Below are positions 1 to 11,262 of a stretch of DNA of 64,000 nt, in pieces. The position numbers and the translations under genes are program-made. Every line of letters begins with the position of its first letter. Position 1 is the first letter of the stretch. Under the pieces are notes generated by a model, which saw only the letters and a list, made by a program, of their open reading frames with translations, searched no databases and was not told where the DNA came from. Origin of the DNA: Pelomonas sp. Root1237 (lineage in GTDB: Bacteria > Pseudomonadota > Gammaproteobacteria > Burkholderiales > Burkholderiaceae_C); assembly GCF_001425055.1 (NCBI RefSeq), contig NZ_LMDK01000021.1:247264-311263 (forward strand), given 5' to 3'.

Positions 1-1
1 C

Positions 2-1480
2 GCGCGCGCCAAGCACACGGCCCGCGGCAAGCTGCTGCCGCGCGACCGCGTCGAGATGCTGCTCGACCCGGGCACGCCCTTCCTGGAACTGGCGCCGCTG
101 GCGGGCCTGAACCTGTATGACAACGCGGCGCCCGGCGGCGGCGTGGTGGCTGGCATCGGCCGCGTGTCGGGCGTGGAATGCGTTGTCGTCTGCAATGACG
201 CAACCGTGAAGGGCGGCACCTACTACCCCATCACCGTCAAGAAGCATCTGCGCGCGCAGGAGATCGCCCAGCAGAACCGCCTGCCCTGCATCTACCTGGT
301 GGACAGCGGCGGCGCCAACCTGCCGAATCAAGACGAAGTGTTCCCCGACCGCGACCATTTCGGCCGGATCTTCTTCAACCAGGCCAATCTGTCCGCCGAA
401 GGCATTCCGCAGATCGCCGTCGTCATGGGCTCCTGCACGGCCGGCGGCGCCTACGTGCCGGCGATGAGCGACGAGACCATCATCGTCAAGAACCAGGGCA
501 CCATCTTCCTGGGCGGCCCGCCGCTCGTGAAGGCGGCCACCGGCGAGGTGGTCACGGCTGAGGACCTGGGCGGTGGCGACGTGCACACACGCCTTTCGGG
601 CGTGGCCGACCACCTGGCCAACAACGACACGCATGCGCTGGCCATCGCACGGCAGTCCGTCGCACGGCTGAACTGGACCAAGGCGAGCCCACTGGCGATG
701 CAGGAACCGAAGGCGCCGGCGCACGACCCCGCCGAGCTGCACGGCGTGATTCCCACCGACACGCGCAAGCCCTTCGACATCCGCGAGATCATTGCCCGCA
801 TCGTCGACGGCTCGGAGTTCGATGAGTTCAAGGCCCGCTACGGCGCGACGCTCGTCTGCGGCTTCGCCCACATCGAGGGCATGCCGGTCGGCATCGTCGC
901 CAACAACGGCATCCTGTTCGCCGAGAGCGCCAACAAGGGCGCTCACTTCATCGAGCTGTGCTGCCAGCGCAAGATCCCGCTGATCTTCTTGCAGAACATC
1001 ACCGGCTTCATGGTCGGCCGCAAGTACGAGAACGACGGCATCGCCCGCGCCGGCGCCAAGATGGTGACGGCCGTGGCCTGCGCCCAGGTGCCCAAGTTCA
1101 CCGTCATCATCGGTGGCAGCTTTGGCGCCGGCAACTACGGCATGTGTGGCCGCGCCTACTCGCCGCGCTTCCTGTGGATGTGGCCGAACGCGCGCATCTC
1201 GGTGATGGGCGGCGAGCAGGCGGCCAGCGTGCTGTCCACCATCCGCCGCGACGCCGTCGAGGCCAAGGGCGGCACCTGGAGCGCCGACGAAGAGGAAGCC
1301 TTCAAGGCACCGCTACGCCAGCAGTACGAGGACCAGGGTCATCCTTACTACGCGTCGGCGCGGCTGTGGGACGACGGCGTCATCGACCCCGCCGACACGC
1401 GCCGCGTGCTGGCGCTGGGGCTGTCGGCGTCGCTGAATGCGCCCATCCCTGAGACGAAGTTCGGCGTGTTCCGGATGTGA
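2..1480 (+). CDS. liuB: Methylcrotonyl-CoA carboxylase beta (carboxyltransferase) subunit, 5' end outside window
   Basis: Carboxyltransferase half of the biotin-dependent enzyme that carboxylates 3-methylcrotonyl-CoA in leucine catabolism. The frame is open to base 2 with no stop, and the first visible residues already match the conserved N-terminal region, so roughly 40 residues lie outside the window; 492 are visible. Seen motifs are an oxyanion-type loop [17 protein letters not shown], the block [12 protein letters not shown], and the CoA/biotin-site stretch [16 protein letters not shown], all typical of MCC beta rather than propionyl-CoA carboxylase. The matching alpha subunit, the hydratase and HMG-CoA lyase follow on the same strand, which supports the substrate assignment. 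Its stop overlaps the next start (TGATG). Confidence 0.93.
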   Translation, partial: ARAKHTARGKLLPRDRVEMLLDPGTPFLELAPLAGLNLYDNAAPGGGVVAGIGRVSGVECVVVCNDATVKGGTYYPITVKKHLRAQEIAQQNRLPCIYLVDSGGANLPNQDEVFPDRDHFGRIFFNQANLSAEGIPQIAVVMGSCTAGGAYVPAMSDETIIVKNQGTIFLGGPPLVKAATGEVVTAEDLGGGDVHTRLSGVADHLANNDTHALAIARQSVARLNWTKASPLAMQEPKAPAHDPAELHGVIPTDTRKPFDIREIIARIVDGSEFDEFKARYGATLVCGFAHIEGMPVGIVANNGILFAESANKGAHFIELCCQRKIPLIFLQNITGFMVGRKYENDGIARAGAKMVTAVACAQVPKFTVIIGGSFGAGNYGMCGRAYSPRFLWMWPNARISVMGGEQAASVLSTIRRDAVEAKGGTWSADEEEAFKAPLRQQYEDQGHPYYASARLWDDGVIDPADTRRVLALGLSASLNAPIPETKFGVFRM

Positions 1481-2274
1481 TGACCCCACGCCTGCGCTCC
1501 ACGCTGACCTCGCTGCTGGTCAGCCTTACCGTTGCTGCCAACGCCGCCACGCAGGAAGACCTGCGGCGCGTGGACGCCGCGCTGCGCCATGCCGCGTCGC
1601 CGTGGTGCGGCCGTCTGGCTGAAATCGACGCGCAGGGCCAGCGCCGCTGCACCGTGTCCTTCGAGAGCGTGGGGCCGATCGGCGCAGGCAACGCGTTCGC
1701 GGTGTTCGACATGACCCGCATCTCCGATGAGTTGCTGGCCGTGCTGTCTGAGGACGAACTCGCCGCAGCGATGGGCCATGAGCTGGCGCACGTGGTGTTG
1801 GGTCACGGCATCTTCAGGATGCGCCGGCAGATCGCCAAAGCCCCAGACGAGGGGCACGCGATGATGCTGTCGCTCAGTGAACAGTTTGGTATCGAGCCCC
1901 ACGCAGACACTCCTCAAGACCTGCGCGCCCAGGAGCTGGACGCCGACACGCTCGGCCTGGTCTTTGCCGGCCTGGCGGGGTACGACGTGCATCGCGGCGC
2001 GGCACTCTGGCGCACGGCCAGTCAACGCATTCCCGGCATGAAGTCGCATGGCGGGCCCACCCACCCCGACAACGCACGCCGACATGCCAACGCGGCCCAG
2101 GTGGCACACAACTTCTGCCGGGCGGCCGCCGCATCGCAGCCGCCCTGGCCCGCCACTGAACGGCTGCTGCCTCGCTACGAGCTGTCGCGCGATGAAGCCG
2201 CGCGTCAGCTCGATCCGGCCCTGCTCAGCCGCGCCTGCGGCAAGCCCAACCCAGCCCGAATGCTGAAGGGATGA
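1480..2274 (+). CDS. M48-family zinc metalloprotease, exported
   Basis: A 264-residue protein with an N-terminal signal peptide (hydrophobic residues about 8-23, ending NAA) and a gluzincin motif HELAH at residues 100-104; a downstream glutamate in AQELDADTLG is the likely third zinc ligand. This matches M48 peptidases (BepA/Oma1-like) that act in the periplasm on misfolded or envelope proteins. ATG 1480 is preferred; GTG 1477 is possible. The start overlaps the liuB stop, so the gene is translationally coupled to the carboxylase although no role in leucine breakdown is obvious. No TPR domain is visible, so it is a minimal catalytic version. Confidence 0.8.
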   Translation: MTPRLRSTLTSLLVSLTVAANAATQEDLRRVDAALRHAASPWCGRLAEIDAQGQRRCTVSFESVGPIGAGNAFAVFDMTRISDELLAVLSEDELAAAMGHELAHVVLGHGIFRMRRQIAKAPDEGHAMMLSLSEQFGIEPHADTPQDLRAQELDADTLGLVFAGLAGYDVHRGAALWRTASQRIPGMKSHGGPTHPDNARRHANAAQVAHNFCRAAAASQPPWPATERLLPRYELSRDEAARQLDPALLSRACGKPNPARMLKG

Positions 2275-2278
2275 CGAG

Positions 2279-2836
2279 ATGGTCACCATCCGCCCGCTGA
2301 GCAGCAATGACTGCATGCAAACGCTCACCACGCTGCTGCACCTGTCCTACGCCAGCCTCGCGGCCCAAGGCTGGAACTTCACCGCCGTTGACCAGAGCGT
2401 CGACGTGACGCGTGAACGCCTGGCCGGCGCCCATGGCTTCGTCGCCGAACGGGACGGCCGCTTCGTCGGCACGGTCGCCGTGCGCGGCCCCAAGCCTGCC
2501 GGCGAGGCCTACATCGCCGACCCGCCGCCGCCGCTGTACACGACGGCTGGCACGGCCATCCTGTCGCAGCTGGCCGTCCACCCGGACTGCCGTGGCCAAG
2601 GCATCGCCGAGCGATTGATGGATGCCGCCGAGGCCTGGGCCTGCGAACAAGGTTTCGCCCGGCTCGCGCTGGACACCGCCGAGCCCGCCGTCGCGCTACG
2701 CCGCCGCTACGAGCGCCGCGGCTATGCCACCGTCGGCGGCGTGCAGTGGCAGGGCAAGACGTATGGATCCGTGTTGATGTGCAAGCCGCTTGGCGAGGCC
2801 GGCCGGACAATCCCGCACGTAAGCACATTGCCATGA
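2279..2836 (+). CDS. GNAT-family N-acetyltransferase
   Basis: A 185-residue GNAT-fold protein. The acetyl-CoA pyrophosphate loop is seen as the segment QLAVHPDCRGQGIAERLMD (Q/R-x-x-G-x-G/A type), followed by a typical C-terminal ARLALDTAEPAVALRRRYER stretch and the beta strand with RRGYATVG. The substrate cannot be told from sequence. It starts four bases after the M48 gene and its stop overlaps the hydratase start (ATGA), so it belongs to the liu run. It could acylate a small molecule or a protein N-terminus. Confidence 0.8.
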   Translation: MVTIRPLSSNDCMQTLTTLLHLSYASLAAQGWNFTAVDQSVDVTRERLAGAHGFVAERDGRFVGTVAVRGPKPAGEAYIADPPPPLYTTAGTAILSQLAVHPDCRGQGIAERLMDAAEAWACEQGFARLALDTAEPAVALRRRYERRGYATVGGVQWQGKTYGSVLMCKPLGEAGRTIPHVSTLP

Positions 2837-3618
2837 ACACCTGCCTGACCGTCACGATCGAGGGCCATGTCGCCCGCGTCACGCTGAACCGCCCCGAGGT
2901 GCGCAACGCCTTCAACGAGGTGTTGATCGCCGAGTTGACCGCTGCGTTCACCGAGCTGGGCCAGCGTGCCGACCTGCGCGCCATCGTGCTGGCCGCCGAG
3001 GGCAAGGCCTTCTGCGCCGGCGCCGACCTGAACTGGATGAAGGCGATGGCTGGCTACTCCTGGGACGAGAACCACGCCGATGCCACCAAGCTGGCCGACA
3101 TGCTGTGGGCGATCTATTCCTGCCCCGTGCCGGTCATCGCGCGCGTGCAGGGCGATGTCTATGCCGGCGGCGTGGGCCTGGTCGCCTGCGCCGACATCGT
3201 CGTCGCTGTGGATGCGGCGGGCTTCTGCTTGTCGGAGGCCAAGCTGGGCCTGCTGCCGGCCACCATCGGCCCCTACGTCGTCAAGGCACTCGGCGAGCAG
3301 GCCTCGCGGCGCTATTTCGTGACGGCGGAGCGCTTTGCCGCTGACGAAGCGAGGCGTCTGGGCCTCGTGCACGAGGTTGTCGCCGCTGATGCGCTGGACA
3401 CGAAGATCGATGAACTCGTCGCCGCCGTCACCGCCAACGGCCCCGCCGCCGCGCGCGCCTGCAAGCAGCTCGTCAAAGACGTGGCCAGCCGCGAGATCAC
3501 GCCCGAGCTGCGCGAAAACACGGCGCGCCGCATCGCCGACATCCGCGCCAGCGCCGAGGGCCGCGAGGGCGTGCAGAGCTTCCTGACCAAGACCAAGCCG
3601 TCCTGGTTGGGCGCCTGA
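2833..3618 (+). CDS. liuC: Enoyl-CoA hydratase/isomerase family, probable methylglutaconyl-CoA hydratase
   Basis: Crotonase-fold enzyme of 261 residues that, in this context, hydrates 3-methylglutaconyl-CoA to HMG-CoA. Seen: the N-terminal RVTLNRPEVRNAFN block, the oxyanion-hole segment AEGKAFCAGADLNWMK, and the second oxyanion/catalytic region GDVYAGGVGLVACADIVVA with SEAKLGLLPATI. The ATG at 2833 is chosen because it gives the normal crotonase N-terminus and overlaps the previous stop by ATGA; an in-frame extension to 2746 would overlap the GNAT gene. Its position between the MCC subunits and HMG-CoA lyase makes LiuC the best assignment over a generic hydratase. Confidence 0.88.
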   Translation: MNTCLTVTIEGHVARVTLNRPEVRNAFNEVLIAELTAAFTELGQRADLRAIVLAAEGKAFCAGADLNWMKAMAGYSWDENHADATKLADMLWAIYSCPVPVIARVQGDVYAGGVGLVACADIVVAVDAAGFCLSEAKLGLLPATIGPYVVKALGEQASRRYFVTAERFAADEARRLGLVHEVVAADALDTKIDELVAAVTANGPAAARACKQLVKDVASREITPELRENTARRIADIRASAEGREGVQSFLTKTKPSWLGA

Positions 3619-3622
3619 GCCC

Positions 3623-4132
3623 ATGGCCATCCTCAAGTACTCCTTCTCTCTGACGCCGTCTGCGGCGCCGGTTCCGGCCGCGCCCGAGGCACGGCATGAG
3701 TACGCCTATTCGGAGTTCCTGCTGGAACTGGCGGCCCGCTGGCGCCAGTTGCCGGTGCAGGACGACGACACGCTGAACTTCTTCTCGGACGAGGATGGCG
3801 CCGCCATCATCATCTCCGCTGATTTCTATGAGATCCCGGACGACAAGGCCCAGGGCCTGGCGGAGACCGTGGTTGCCAGCCGCCTCGAGGCCATCCAGAA
3901 GGCCAGCGCCGGGCCAGTCCAGGTGCTGCATCGGGCCATCAAGCCACACTCGGGCGGCGTTGGCCTGGAGTTGTCTTTCGCCGCGGAGGCGGAGAGCGAA
4001 CACGTGCACCTCTACCTGGGCTACGTGACCTCCCGCAAGGTGCTGAACTTCTCCATGGTCTGCCAGCCCGGCCATGGAGCCGCTGCCTTGTTCAACGCGA
4101 CAGTGTCGGGCTTTCGGCCGCGCCTGCCCTGA
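3623..4132 (+). CDS. Conserved hypothetical protein in liu-bio run
   Basis: A 169-residue protein I do not recognise. It has no signal peptide, no membrane segment and no cysteine cluster. It looks like a single alpha/beta domain: an N-terminal beta-rich part, a helix around residues 70-95 (DDKAQGLAETVVASRLEAIQ), then alternating strands ending in a FNATVSGFRP strand. It begins four bases after liuC and ends five bases before the next gene, so it is surely co-transcribed. Codon use resembles its neighbours. The general look is of a DcrB/PsbP-like fold, but this is only an impression. Confidence 0.65.
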   Translation: MAILKYSFSLTPSAAPVPAAPEARHEYAYSEFLLELAARWRQLPVQDDDTLNFFSDEDGAAIIISADFYEIPDDKAQGLAETVVASRLEAIQKASAGPVQVLHRAIKPHSGGVGLELSFAAEAESEHVHLYLGYVTSRKVLNFSMVCQPGHGAAALFNATVSGFRPRLP

Positions 4133-4137
4133 CCCGC

Positions 4138-4752
4138 ATGCCCCAGCTCGACGCCATCCAGTTGCTCGCCCTCGCCGCCGCCCTCGGCTGGGCCAGCGGC
4201 CTGCGCCTTTACCTGACGGTGCTGCTCGTCGGCATTGCCGGGCACTGGGGCTGGATCGCGCTGCCACCCGGGCTGCAGGTGCTGGCGTCGCCACTGGTGA
4301 TGAGCTGCGCCGCGGCGCTGGCATTCGTCGAGTTCCTGGCCGACAAAATTCCCCTCGTCGACAGCGCCTGGGACGCGCTGCACACGCTGATCCGCATCCC
4401 CGCCGGCGCGGCGCTCGTGGCCGGACTCGTCAGTGGCTGGGCGGGCGACCATGGCCAGGCCTGGGCTGTCGTTGCAGCGCTGTTCGGCGGTGGCCTCGCG
4501 GCTGTGGCGCACACGGCCAAAGCCAGCACGCGCGCGGCCGCCAACACGTCGCCCGAGCCGTTCTCCAACATCGGCTTGTCGCTGATGGGCGATGTGGCCG
4601 TGCCGACCATGCTGTGGCTGGCCTGGGCGCACCCTTTCATCTTCTTCCCGCTGCTCGTCCTGGCCCTTGTCGTCATGGGCGCGCTGATCTGGCTGTGCTT
4701 CAAGTTCCTGCGCGCGCTGCTCAAGCGCGTGCGCCGCCCCTCTCCCGCATGA
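4138..4752 (+). CDS. DUF4126 integral membrane protein
   Basis: A 204-residue membrane protein matching DUF4126: the opening segment with LGWASGLRLYL, the central FVEFLADKIPLVDSAWD, and a later PEPFSNIGLSLMGD block are characteristic of that family. About five to six hydrophobic segments are visible with a basic C-terminus (LLKRVRRPSPA). The function of the family is not established. Its stop overlaps the bioA start (ATGA), so it is coupled to biotin synthesis genes; a link to biotin or precursor transport would be speculation. Confidence 0.8.
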   Translation: MPQLDAIQLLALAAALGWASGLRLYLTVLLVGIAGHWGWIALPPGLQVLASPLVMSCAAALAFVEFLADKIPLVDSAWDALHTLIRIPAGAALVAGLVSGWAGDHGQAWAVVAALFGGGLAAVAHTAKASTRAAANTSPEPFSNIGLSLMGDVAVPTMLWLAWAHPFIFFPLLVLALVVMGALIWLCFKFLRALLKRVRRPSPA

Positions 4753-6038
4753 CCTCTCCCTCCGATTTCGCCGCACGCAGCCGCGCCGCCGTCTGGCACC
4801 CCTGCACGCAGATGGCGCGCCTGGCCGACGTGCCGCCCCTGCCCATCGCCCGCGGCGATGGCCCCTGGCTGTTCGACACCGACGGCCGGCGCTATTTCGA
4901 CGCCAACTCGTCCTGGTGGGTCAACCTGTTCGGCCATAGCGACAAGCCGCTTCACGACGCCATCAAGGCCCAGCTCGACACGCTGCCCCATGTGATGCTG
5001 GCCGGCTGCACCCACGAGCCCGCCGTGCGGCTGGCCGAGCGGCTGTCGGCGCGCACCGGTGGCGCGCTCGGCCATGCTTTCTTCGGCAGCGATGGCGCCA
5101 GCGCCGTCGAGATCGCGCTGAAGCAGAGCTTCCACTCATTCAAGAACCGCGGCCGGCCCGAGAAGCGCGAGTTTGTCTGCCTGAAGAACAGCTATCACGG
5201 CGAGACGCTGGGCGCGCTCAGCGTCACCGACGTGCAGGTGTTCCGCGACGCCTATGACCCGCTGCTGATGCGCGCCCACATCATCGCGTCGCCGGATGGG
5301 CGCCTGGGCAACGAGGCCGAGGCTTTGGAAGCCATGCGCGCGTTGCTGGCCGAGCGCCATGACCAGATAGCTGCCGTCATCGTCGAGCCGCTGATCCAGG
5401 GGGCGGCGGGCATGGTCATGTACGCGCCGGCCTATCTGAAGGGCCTGCGCAAGCTGACGCACGAGTTCGGCGTCCACCTGATCGCCGACGAGATCGCCGT
5501 GGGCTGCGGCCGCACCGGCACCTTCTTCGCGTGGGAGCAGACGGGCGCGGAATGGCCGGATTTCATCCTGCTCAGCAAAGGCATCACGGGCGGCACGCTG
5601 CCGCTGTCGCTGGTGCTGACTACCGACGACGTGTTCGCCGCGTTCTGGAGCGAGGACGTCACGCGCGGCTTCCTGCATTCGCATTCCTACACCGGCAACC
5701 CGTTGGCCTGCGCGGCGGCCAATGCGGTGCTGGACCGCTTCGACGCCGGCCAGCTCGACGACAACCGCGCCCAGGCCGAACGGCTGACCCGCGCTTTCGC
5801 GCCACTGGCCCCGCGCGTGACCCATTTGCGCCAACGCGGCATGATCCTGGCCTTCGATGTGCCGCAAGCGCCACCACGCTTCGCGGAAGCCTTCCACCTG
5901 AAGGCGCGCGAGCACGAACTGCTGATCCGCCCGATCAGCAACACCGTCTACCTGATGCCCCCCTACCTGATCGACGACGCGACCGCGGCCTTTTTGGCCC
6001 AGGCCGTGACGGCGACCTTGAACGATGTCCTTGCTTGA
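4749..6038 (+). CDS. bioA: Adenosylmethionine-8-amino-7-oxononanoate aminotransferase
   Basis: PLP-dependent aminotransferase of 429 residues that converts KAPA to DAPA with S-adenosylmethionine as amino donor, the third-last step in biotin synthesis. Visible marks are WHPCTQM near the N-terminus (the BioA-specific substrate-side motif), NSSWWVNLFGH, the HAFFGSDGASAVE cofactor phosphate loop, IADEIAVGCGRTGTFFAWE, and the PLP lysine in LLSKGITGGTLPLS. The start is the ATG at 4749, overlapping the previous stop; the open frame extends much further upstream but only by reading across the DUF4126 gene. It overlaps bioF by 14 bases. Confidence 0.96.
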   Translation: MTSPSDFAARSRAAVWHPCTQMARLADVPPLPIARGDGPWLFDTDGRRYFDANSSWWVNLFGHSDKPLHDAIKAQLDTLPHVMLAGCTHEPAVRLAERLSARTGGALGHAFFGSDGASAVEIALKQSFHSFKNRGRPEKREFVCLKNSYHGETLGALSVTDVQVFRDAYDPLLMRAHIIASPDGRLGNEAEALEAMRALLAERHDQIAAVIVEPLIQGAAGMVMYAPAYLKGLRKLTHEFGVHLIADEIAVGCGRTGTFFAWEQTGAEWPDFILLSKGITGGTLPLSLVLTTDDVFAAFWSEDVTRGFLHSHSYTGNPLACAAANAVLDRFDAGQLDDNRAQAERLTRAFAPLAPRVTHLRQRGMILAFDVPQAPPRFAEAFHLKAREHELLIRPISNTVYLMPPYLIDDATAAFLAQAVTATLNDVLA

Positions 6039-7239
6039 TCACCTCCAGGCCAAGCTCCACGCGATTGCCGCGCAGAGCCTGACCCGCACGCTGCGCCGCG
6101 CCGACAACGGCACCGCGCCCCGCCAGACCATCAACGGCCGCGAGCTGCTGATGTTCTGCTCCAACGACTACCTCGGCCTGGCCGCCGAGCCAGCGATTGC
6201 CGAGGCGATTGCCGAAGGCGCTCGCCTGTGGGGCGGTGGCTCGGGCGCTTCGCCGCTGGTCAGCGGCCACAGCGCCGCGCACGAGGCCATGACCGACACG
6301 CTGGCACGCTGGTATGCACCGCACATCCCGCAGGCGCGAGCCATCGGCTTCTGCACGGGCTATATGGCCAACCTGGCCGTTGTGACAGCCCTGGGCGACG
6401 AGCACACCGAGATCTTCTCGGAGCAGCTGAATCACGCCTCGCTGATCGACGCCGCGCGCCTGGCCAAGGCCGCGGTCACGCGCTATGGCCACGCCGACGT
6501 GGCCGGCCTGCGCGCGCTGCTGGCGGCCAGCACCGCCAAGGTCAAGCTCATCGTCACCGACGCCGTGTTCAGCATGGACGGCGACCTGGCGCCGCTGCCG
6601 GCGCTGCTGGCCCTCGCCAACGAGTTCGACGCCTGGCTCATCGTCGATGACGCCCATGGTTTTGGCGTGCTCGGCCACAAGGGCCGCGGCTCGCTGGAGC
6701 ACTTCGGGTTGCACAGCGAACGCCTGATCCTCGTCGGCACACTGGGCAAGGCCGCCGGCCTCGCCGGCGCCTTCGTCGCGGCCCACGCCACCATCGTCGA
6801 CTACCTGCTGCAGGCCGCGCGCAACTTCATCTTCTCGACCGCCTCGCCGCCAGCCATCGAGCATGCGCTGCTGACCAGCTTCGAGCTCATCGAAGGTCCG
6901 CTCGGCGCCGCCCGCCGCGCCAACCTCGTCGCGCTGCAAGCCCAGCTGCGCGACGGCCTGCTGGCGCTGATCGACCAGCACCCGCGCCTGGGCTGGTCGC
7001 TGACCGATTCGGCCACGCCCATCCAGCCGCTGATCGTCGGCGGCAATGCCGAGGTCATGGCCCTGGCCGCCGCACTGGAGAGCGCCGGCCTGCGCGTGCC
7101 CGGCATCCGCCCACCCACCGTTGCCGCGGGCACGGCGCGGCTGCGCATCGCGCTGTGCGGCACGCACACCGCTGCCGACGTGGACGCCCTGCTGACTGCG
7201 CTGCAGCGCGCCGCGGCGGCTCAGGAGCAGGCCGCATGA
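6025..7239 (+). CDS. bioF: 8-amino-7-oxononanoate synthase
   Basis: PLP-dependent alpha-oxoamine synthase of 404 residues joining pimeloyl-thioester and alanine to give KAPA. Seen: NDYLGLA near residue 50, the glycine-rich GGGSGASPLVSGH, IVDDAHGFGVLGHKGRG with the PLP-stacking/aspartate residues, and the catalytic lysine in VGTLGKAAGLAGAF. The start lies inside the 3' end of bioA and its stop overlaps bioD by ATGA, so translation is coupled through the four bio genes. Length is normal for BioF; specificity is given by the operon. Confidence 0.96.
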   Translation: MSLLDHLQAKLHAIAAQSLTRTLRRADNGTAPRQTINGRELLMFCSNDYLGLAAEPAIAEAIAEGARLWGGGSGASPLVSGHSAAHEAMTDTLARWYAPHIPQARAIGFCTGYMANLAVVTALGDEHTEIFSEQLNHASLIDAARLAKAAVTRYGHADVAGLRALLAASTAKVKLIVTDAVFSMDGDLAPLPALLALANEFDAWLIVDDAHGFGVLGHKGRGSLEHFGLHSERLILVGTLGKAAGLAGAFVAAHATIVDYLLQAARNFIFSTASPPAIEHALLTSFELIEGPLGAARRANLVALQAQLRDGLLALIDQHPRLGWSLTDSATPIQPLIVGGNAEVMALAAALESAGLRVPGIRPPTVAAGTARLRIALCGTHTAADVDALLTALQRAAAAQEQAA

Positions 7240-7937
7240 CCGCCTTGAGAAGAGGTTTCTTCATCACCGGCACCGACACCGAGATCGGCAAGACCGCCGT
7301 CACGGCCGGCCTGGCCCACGCCTTCGCGCAGACCGGCCGGCGCGTCGCCGCGCTCAAGCCCATCTCGGCCGGGCAGGACTTCATCGGCGGCCACTGGCTC
7401 AACGACGACGTCGAGCGCCTGCGCGCCGCCGGCAACCTGGACCTCACATCGGCCGAAGTCGGCGCGCTGCAGCTGCGCACCGCCTGCGCACCCCATATCG
7501 CCGCCCGCATCGAGAACGAGGCCATCGCCCGCGAACCCGTGCTGCACGCGCTGCGCACGGTCGCCTTCCGCGCAGACGTCGCCCTCGTCGAAGGCGTGGG
7601 CGGTTTTCGCGTGCCGCTCAACGACGAGTGGGACACGGCCGACCTGGCCACTGACCTGGGCCTGCCGGTCATCCTCGTCGTCGGCCTGCGCCTGGGCTGC
7701 ATCAACCACGCGCTGCTGACAGCCGAGGCGGTGCGCGCACGCGGCCTGACGCTGGCCGCCTGGGTGGCCAACACGGTGGATGAGCGTCAGCCTCACGTCA
7801 CCGACAATCTGCAAGCTCTGCAGCGCGGCCTTGCCGCCCCCTGCCTCGGCCATGTGCCGCGCCTGGCCCACGCCGACCACGCCACGATGGCACGCCATCT
7901 GTCGCTCGAACCTCTGCTCGAACACCTCCCAGCATGA
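7236..7937 (+). CDS. bioD: Dethiobiotin synthetase
   Basis: ATP-dependent carboxylase of 233 residues that closes the ureido ring of DAPA. The N-terminal P-loop [17 protein letters not shown], the KPISAG segment and [14 protein letters not shown] are diagnostic. The start is taken at ATG 7236, which gives the standard BioD N-terminus and overlaps the bioF stop; a longer in-frame start upstream is only read-through of bioF. Its own stop overlaps bioB (ATGA). Confidence 0.95.
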   Translation: MTALRRGFFITGTDTEIGKTAVTAGLAHAFAQTGRRVAALKPISAGQDFIGGHWLNDDVERLRAAGNLDLTSAEVGALQLRTACAPHIAARIENEAIAREPVLHALRTVAFRADVALVEGVGGFRVPLNDEWDTADLATDLGLPVILVVGLRLGCINHALLTAEAVRARGLTLAAWVANTVDERQPHVTDNLQALQRGLAAPCLGHVPRLAHADHATMARHLSLEPLLEHLPA

Positions 7938-8974
7938 ACCAGATCCATACCCTCACCCCCACTTCCGACGCCGACCGCCGCCAGGCCAAGCCCTGGACCG
8001 TGAGCGAGATCGCCGCGCTGTTCGAGCTGCCCTTCAACGACCTGCTGTTCCGCGCCCAGCAAGTCCACCGCGAGCATTTCGATGCCAACGCGGTGCAGCT
8101 GTCCACGCTGCTGTCGATCAAGACCGGCGGTTGCGAGGAGGACTGCGCCTACTGCCCGCAGTCGGCCCACTTCGACACCGGCCTGAAGGCCGAGAAGCTG
8201 ATCCCGCTGGAAGAGGTCATGGAAGCCGCCCGCGCGGCCAAGCAGAACGGCGCGACGCGCTTCTGCATGGGCGCCGCCTGGCGCAGCCCCAAGCCGCGCC
8301 ACCTGGACGCCATCGGCGAGATGATTGCCGAAGTCAAGGCCCTGGGCCTGGAGACCTGCCTGACTGCCGGCATGCTGGAAGACGGCCAGGCCGAGCAACT
8401 CAAGAGCGCCGGCCTCGACTACTACAACCACAACCTCGACACCGCGCCCGAGTTCTACGGCCAGATCATCACGACGCGCACCTACCAGGACCGCCTGGAC
8501 ACGCTGGAGCGCGTGCGCCAGCAGGGCCTGAAGGTCTGCTCCGGCGGCATCGTCGGCATGGGCGAGACGCGCCGCCAGCGCGCCGGCCTGATCGCCCAGC
8601 TCGCCAACCTCGACCCCTATCCCGAGAGCGTGCCCATCAACAACCTCGTGCAGGTCGAAGGCACGCCGCTGGCCGGCACCGCGCCGCTGGACCCGCTGGA
8701 GTTCATCCGCACGATTGCGGTGGCCCGCATCACGATGCCGCGCGCCATGGTTCGCCTGTCCGCTGGCCGCGAAGACATGCCGGAGACCATGCAGGCGCTG
8801 TGCTTCCTGGCCGGCGCCAACTCCATGTTCTACGGCGACAAGCTGCTGACGACCAGCAACCCGCAGGCCGAGAAGGACCGGGCGCTGCTGGAGCGGCTGG
8901 GCATGCGCTGCTCGACTGAGGCCGAGCTGACGCCGTCGGACGCCGCGGCCAAGGTACAGGTCTGCACGCACTGA
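7934..8974 (+). CDS. bioB: Biotin synthase (radical SAM)
   Basis: Radical SAM enzyme of 346 residues inserting sulphur into dethiobiotin. The 4Fe-4S radical cluster cysteines are C67, C71 and C74 in [13 protein letters not shown]; further BioB hallmarks are the YYNHNLDT motif and the segment [12 protein letters not shown], plus AGREDMPE and [11 protein letters not shown]. It is the last gene of bioAFDB. bioC and bioH are not in the window, so the pimeloyl arm must be encoded elsewhere. Product biotin is the prosthetic group of the MCC subunit encoded 300 bases downstream. Confidence 0.97.
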   Translation: MNQIHTLTPTSDADRRQAKPWTVSEIAALFELPFNDLLFRAQQVHREHFDANAVQLSTLLSIKTGGCEEDCAYCPQSAHFDTGLKAEKLIPLEEVMEAARAAKQNGATRFCMGAAWRSPKPRHLDAIGEMIAEVKALGLETCLTAGMLEDGQAEQLKSAGLDYYNHNLDTAPEFYGQIITTRTYQDRLDTLERVRQQGLKVCSGGIVGMGETRRQRAGLIAQLANLDPYPESVPINNLVQVEGTPLAGTAPLDPLEFIRTIAVARITMPRAMVRLSAGREDMPETMQALCFLAGANSMFYGDKLLTTSNPQAEKDRALLERLGMRCSTEAELTPSDAAAKVQVCTH

Positions 8975-8975
8975 C

Positions 8976-9182
8976 ATGAAGCAAGCCCTCCTGCTGATTG
9001 CCGTCCTCGCGCTGTCCGGCTGCGCCTTTGTCTACGACCAGGTGCAGGACATCGCGCAGACCCAGTGCGCCGGCAATGGCAACGCGCAAGACCGTCGCGC
9101 CTGCGAGAAGCGCAACGCACCGGCCTATGACGATTACGAGGCCCGCCGCAAGCGGCTGCAGGAAGGTAACAAGCCGGGCTGA
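8976..9182 (+). CDS. Small putative lipoprotein
   Basis: A 68-residue protein with a short hydrophobic signal and a lipobox LSGC, predicting lipidation at C16. The mature part is highly charged with two more cysteines (CAGNGNAQDRRACEKR) and a long helical C-terminus. It starts one base after the bioB stop. I do not recognise a family; the two mature cysteines could form a disulphide. Confidence 0.7.
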   Translation: MKQALLLIAVLALSGCAFVYDQVQDIAQTQCAGNGNAQDRRACEKRNAPAYDDYEARRKRLQEGNKPG

Positions 9183-9276
9183 CCGCCCTCGCCTGTTTAC
9201 CTTGCCTCAGCGCCAGTGATCCTGGCCCCGCCTGAACAACCGTGTAGAAGGTTCACGAGACCGGAGACAAGAAGAG

Positions 9277-11259
<1,983 letters not shown>

Positions 11260-11262
11260 GCC

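Noticed and set aside
4074..4748. In-frame extension of bioA to 4074
   Set aside because: It reads across the DUF4126 gene in another frame and encodes no known sequence; the BioA N-terminus starts at 4749.
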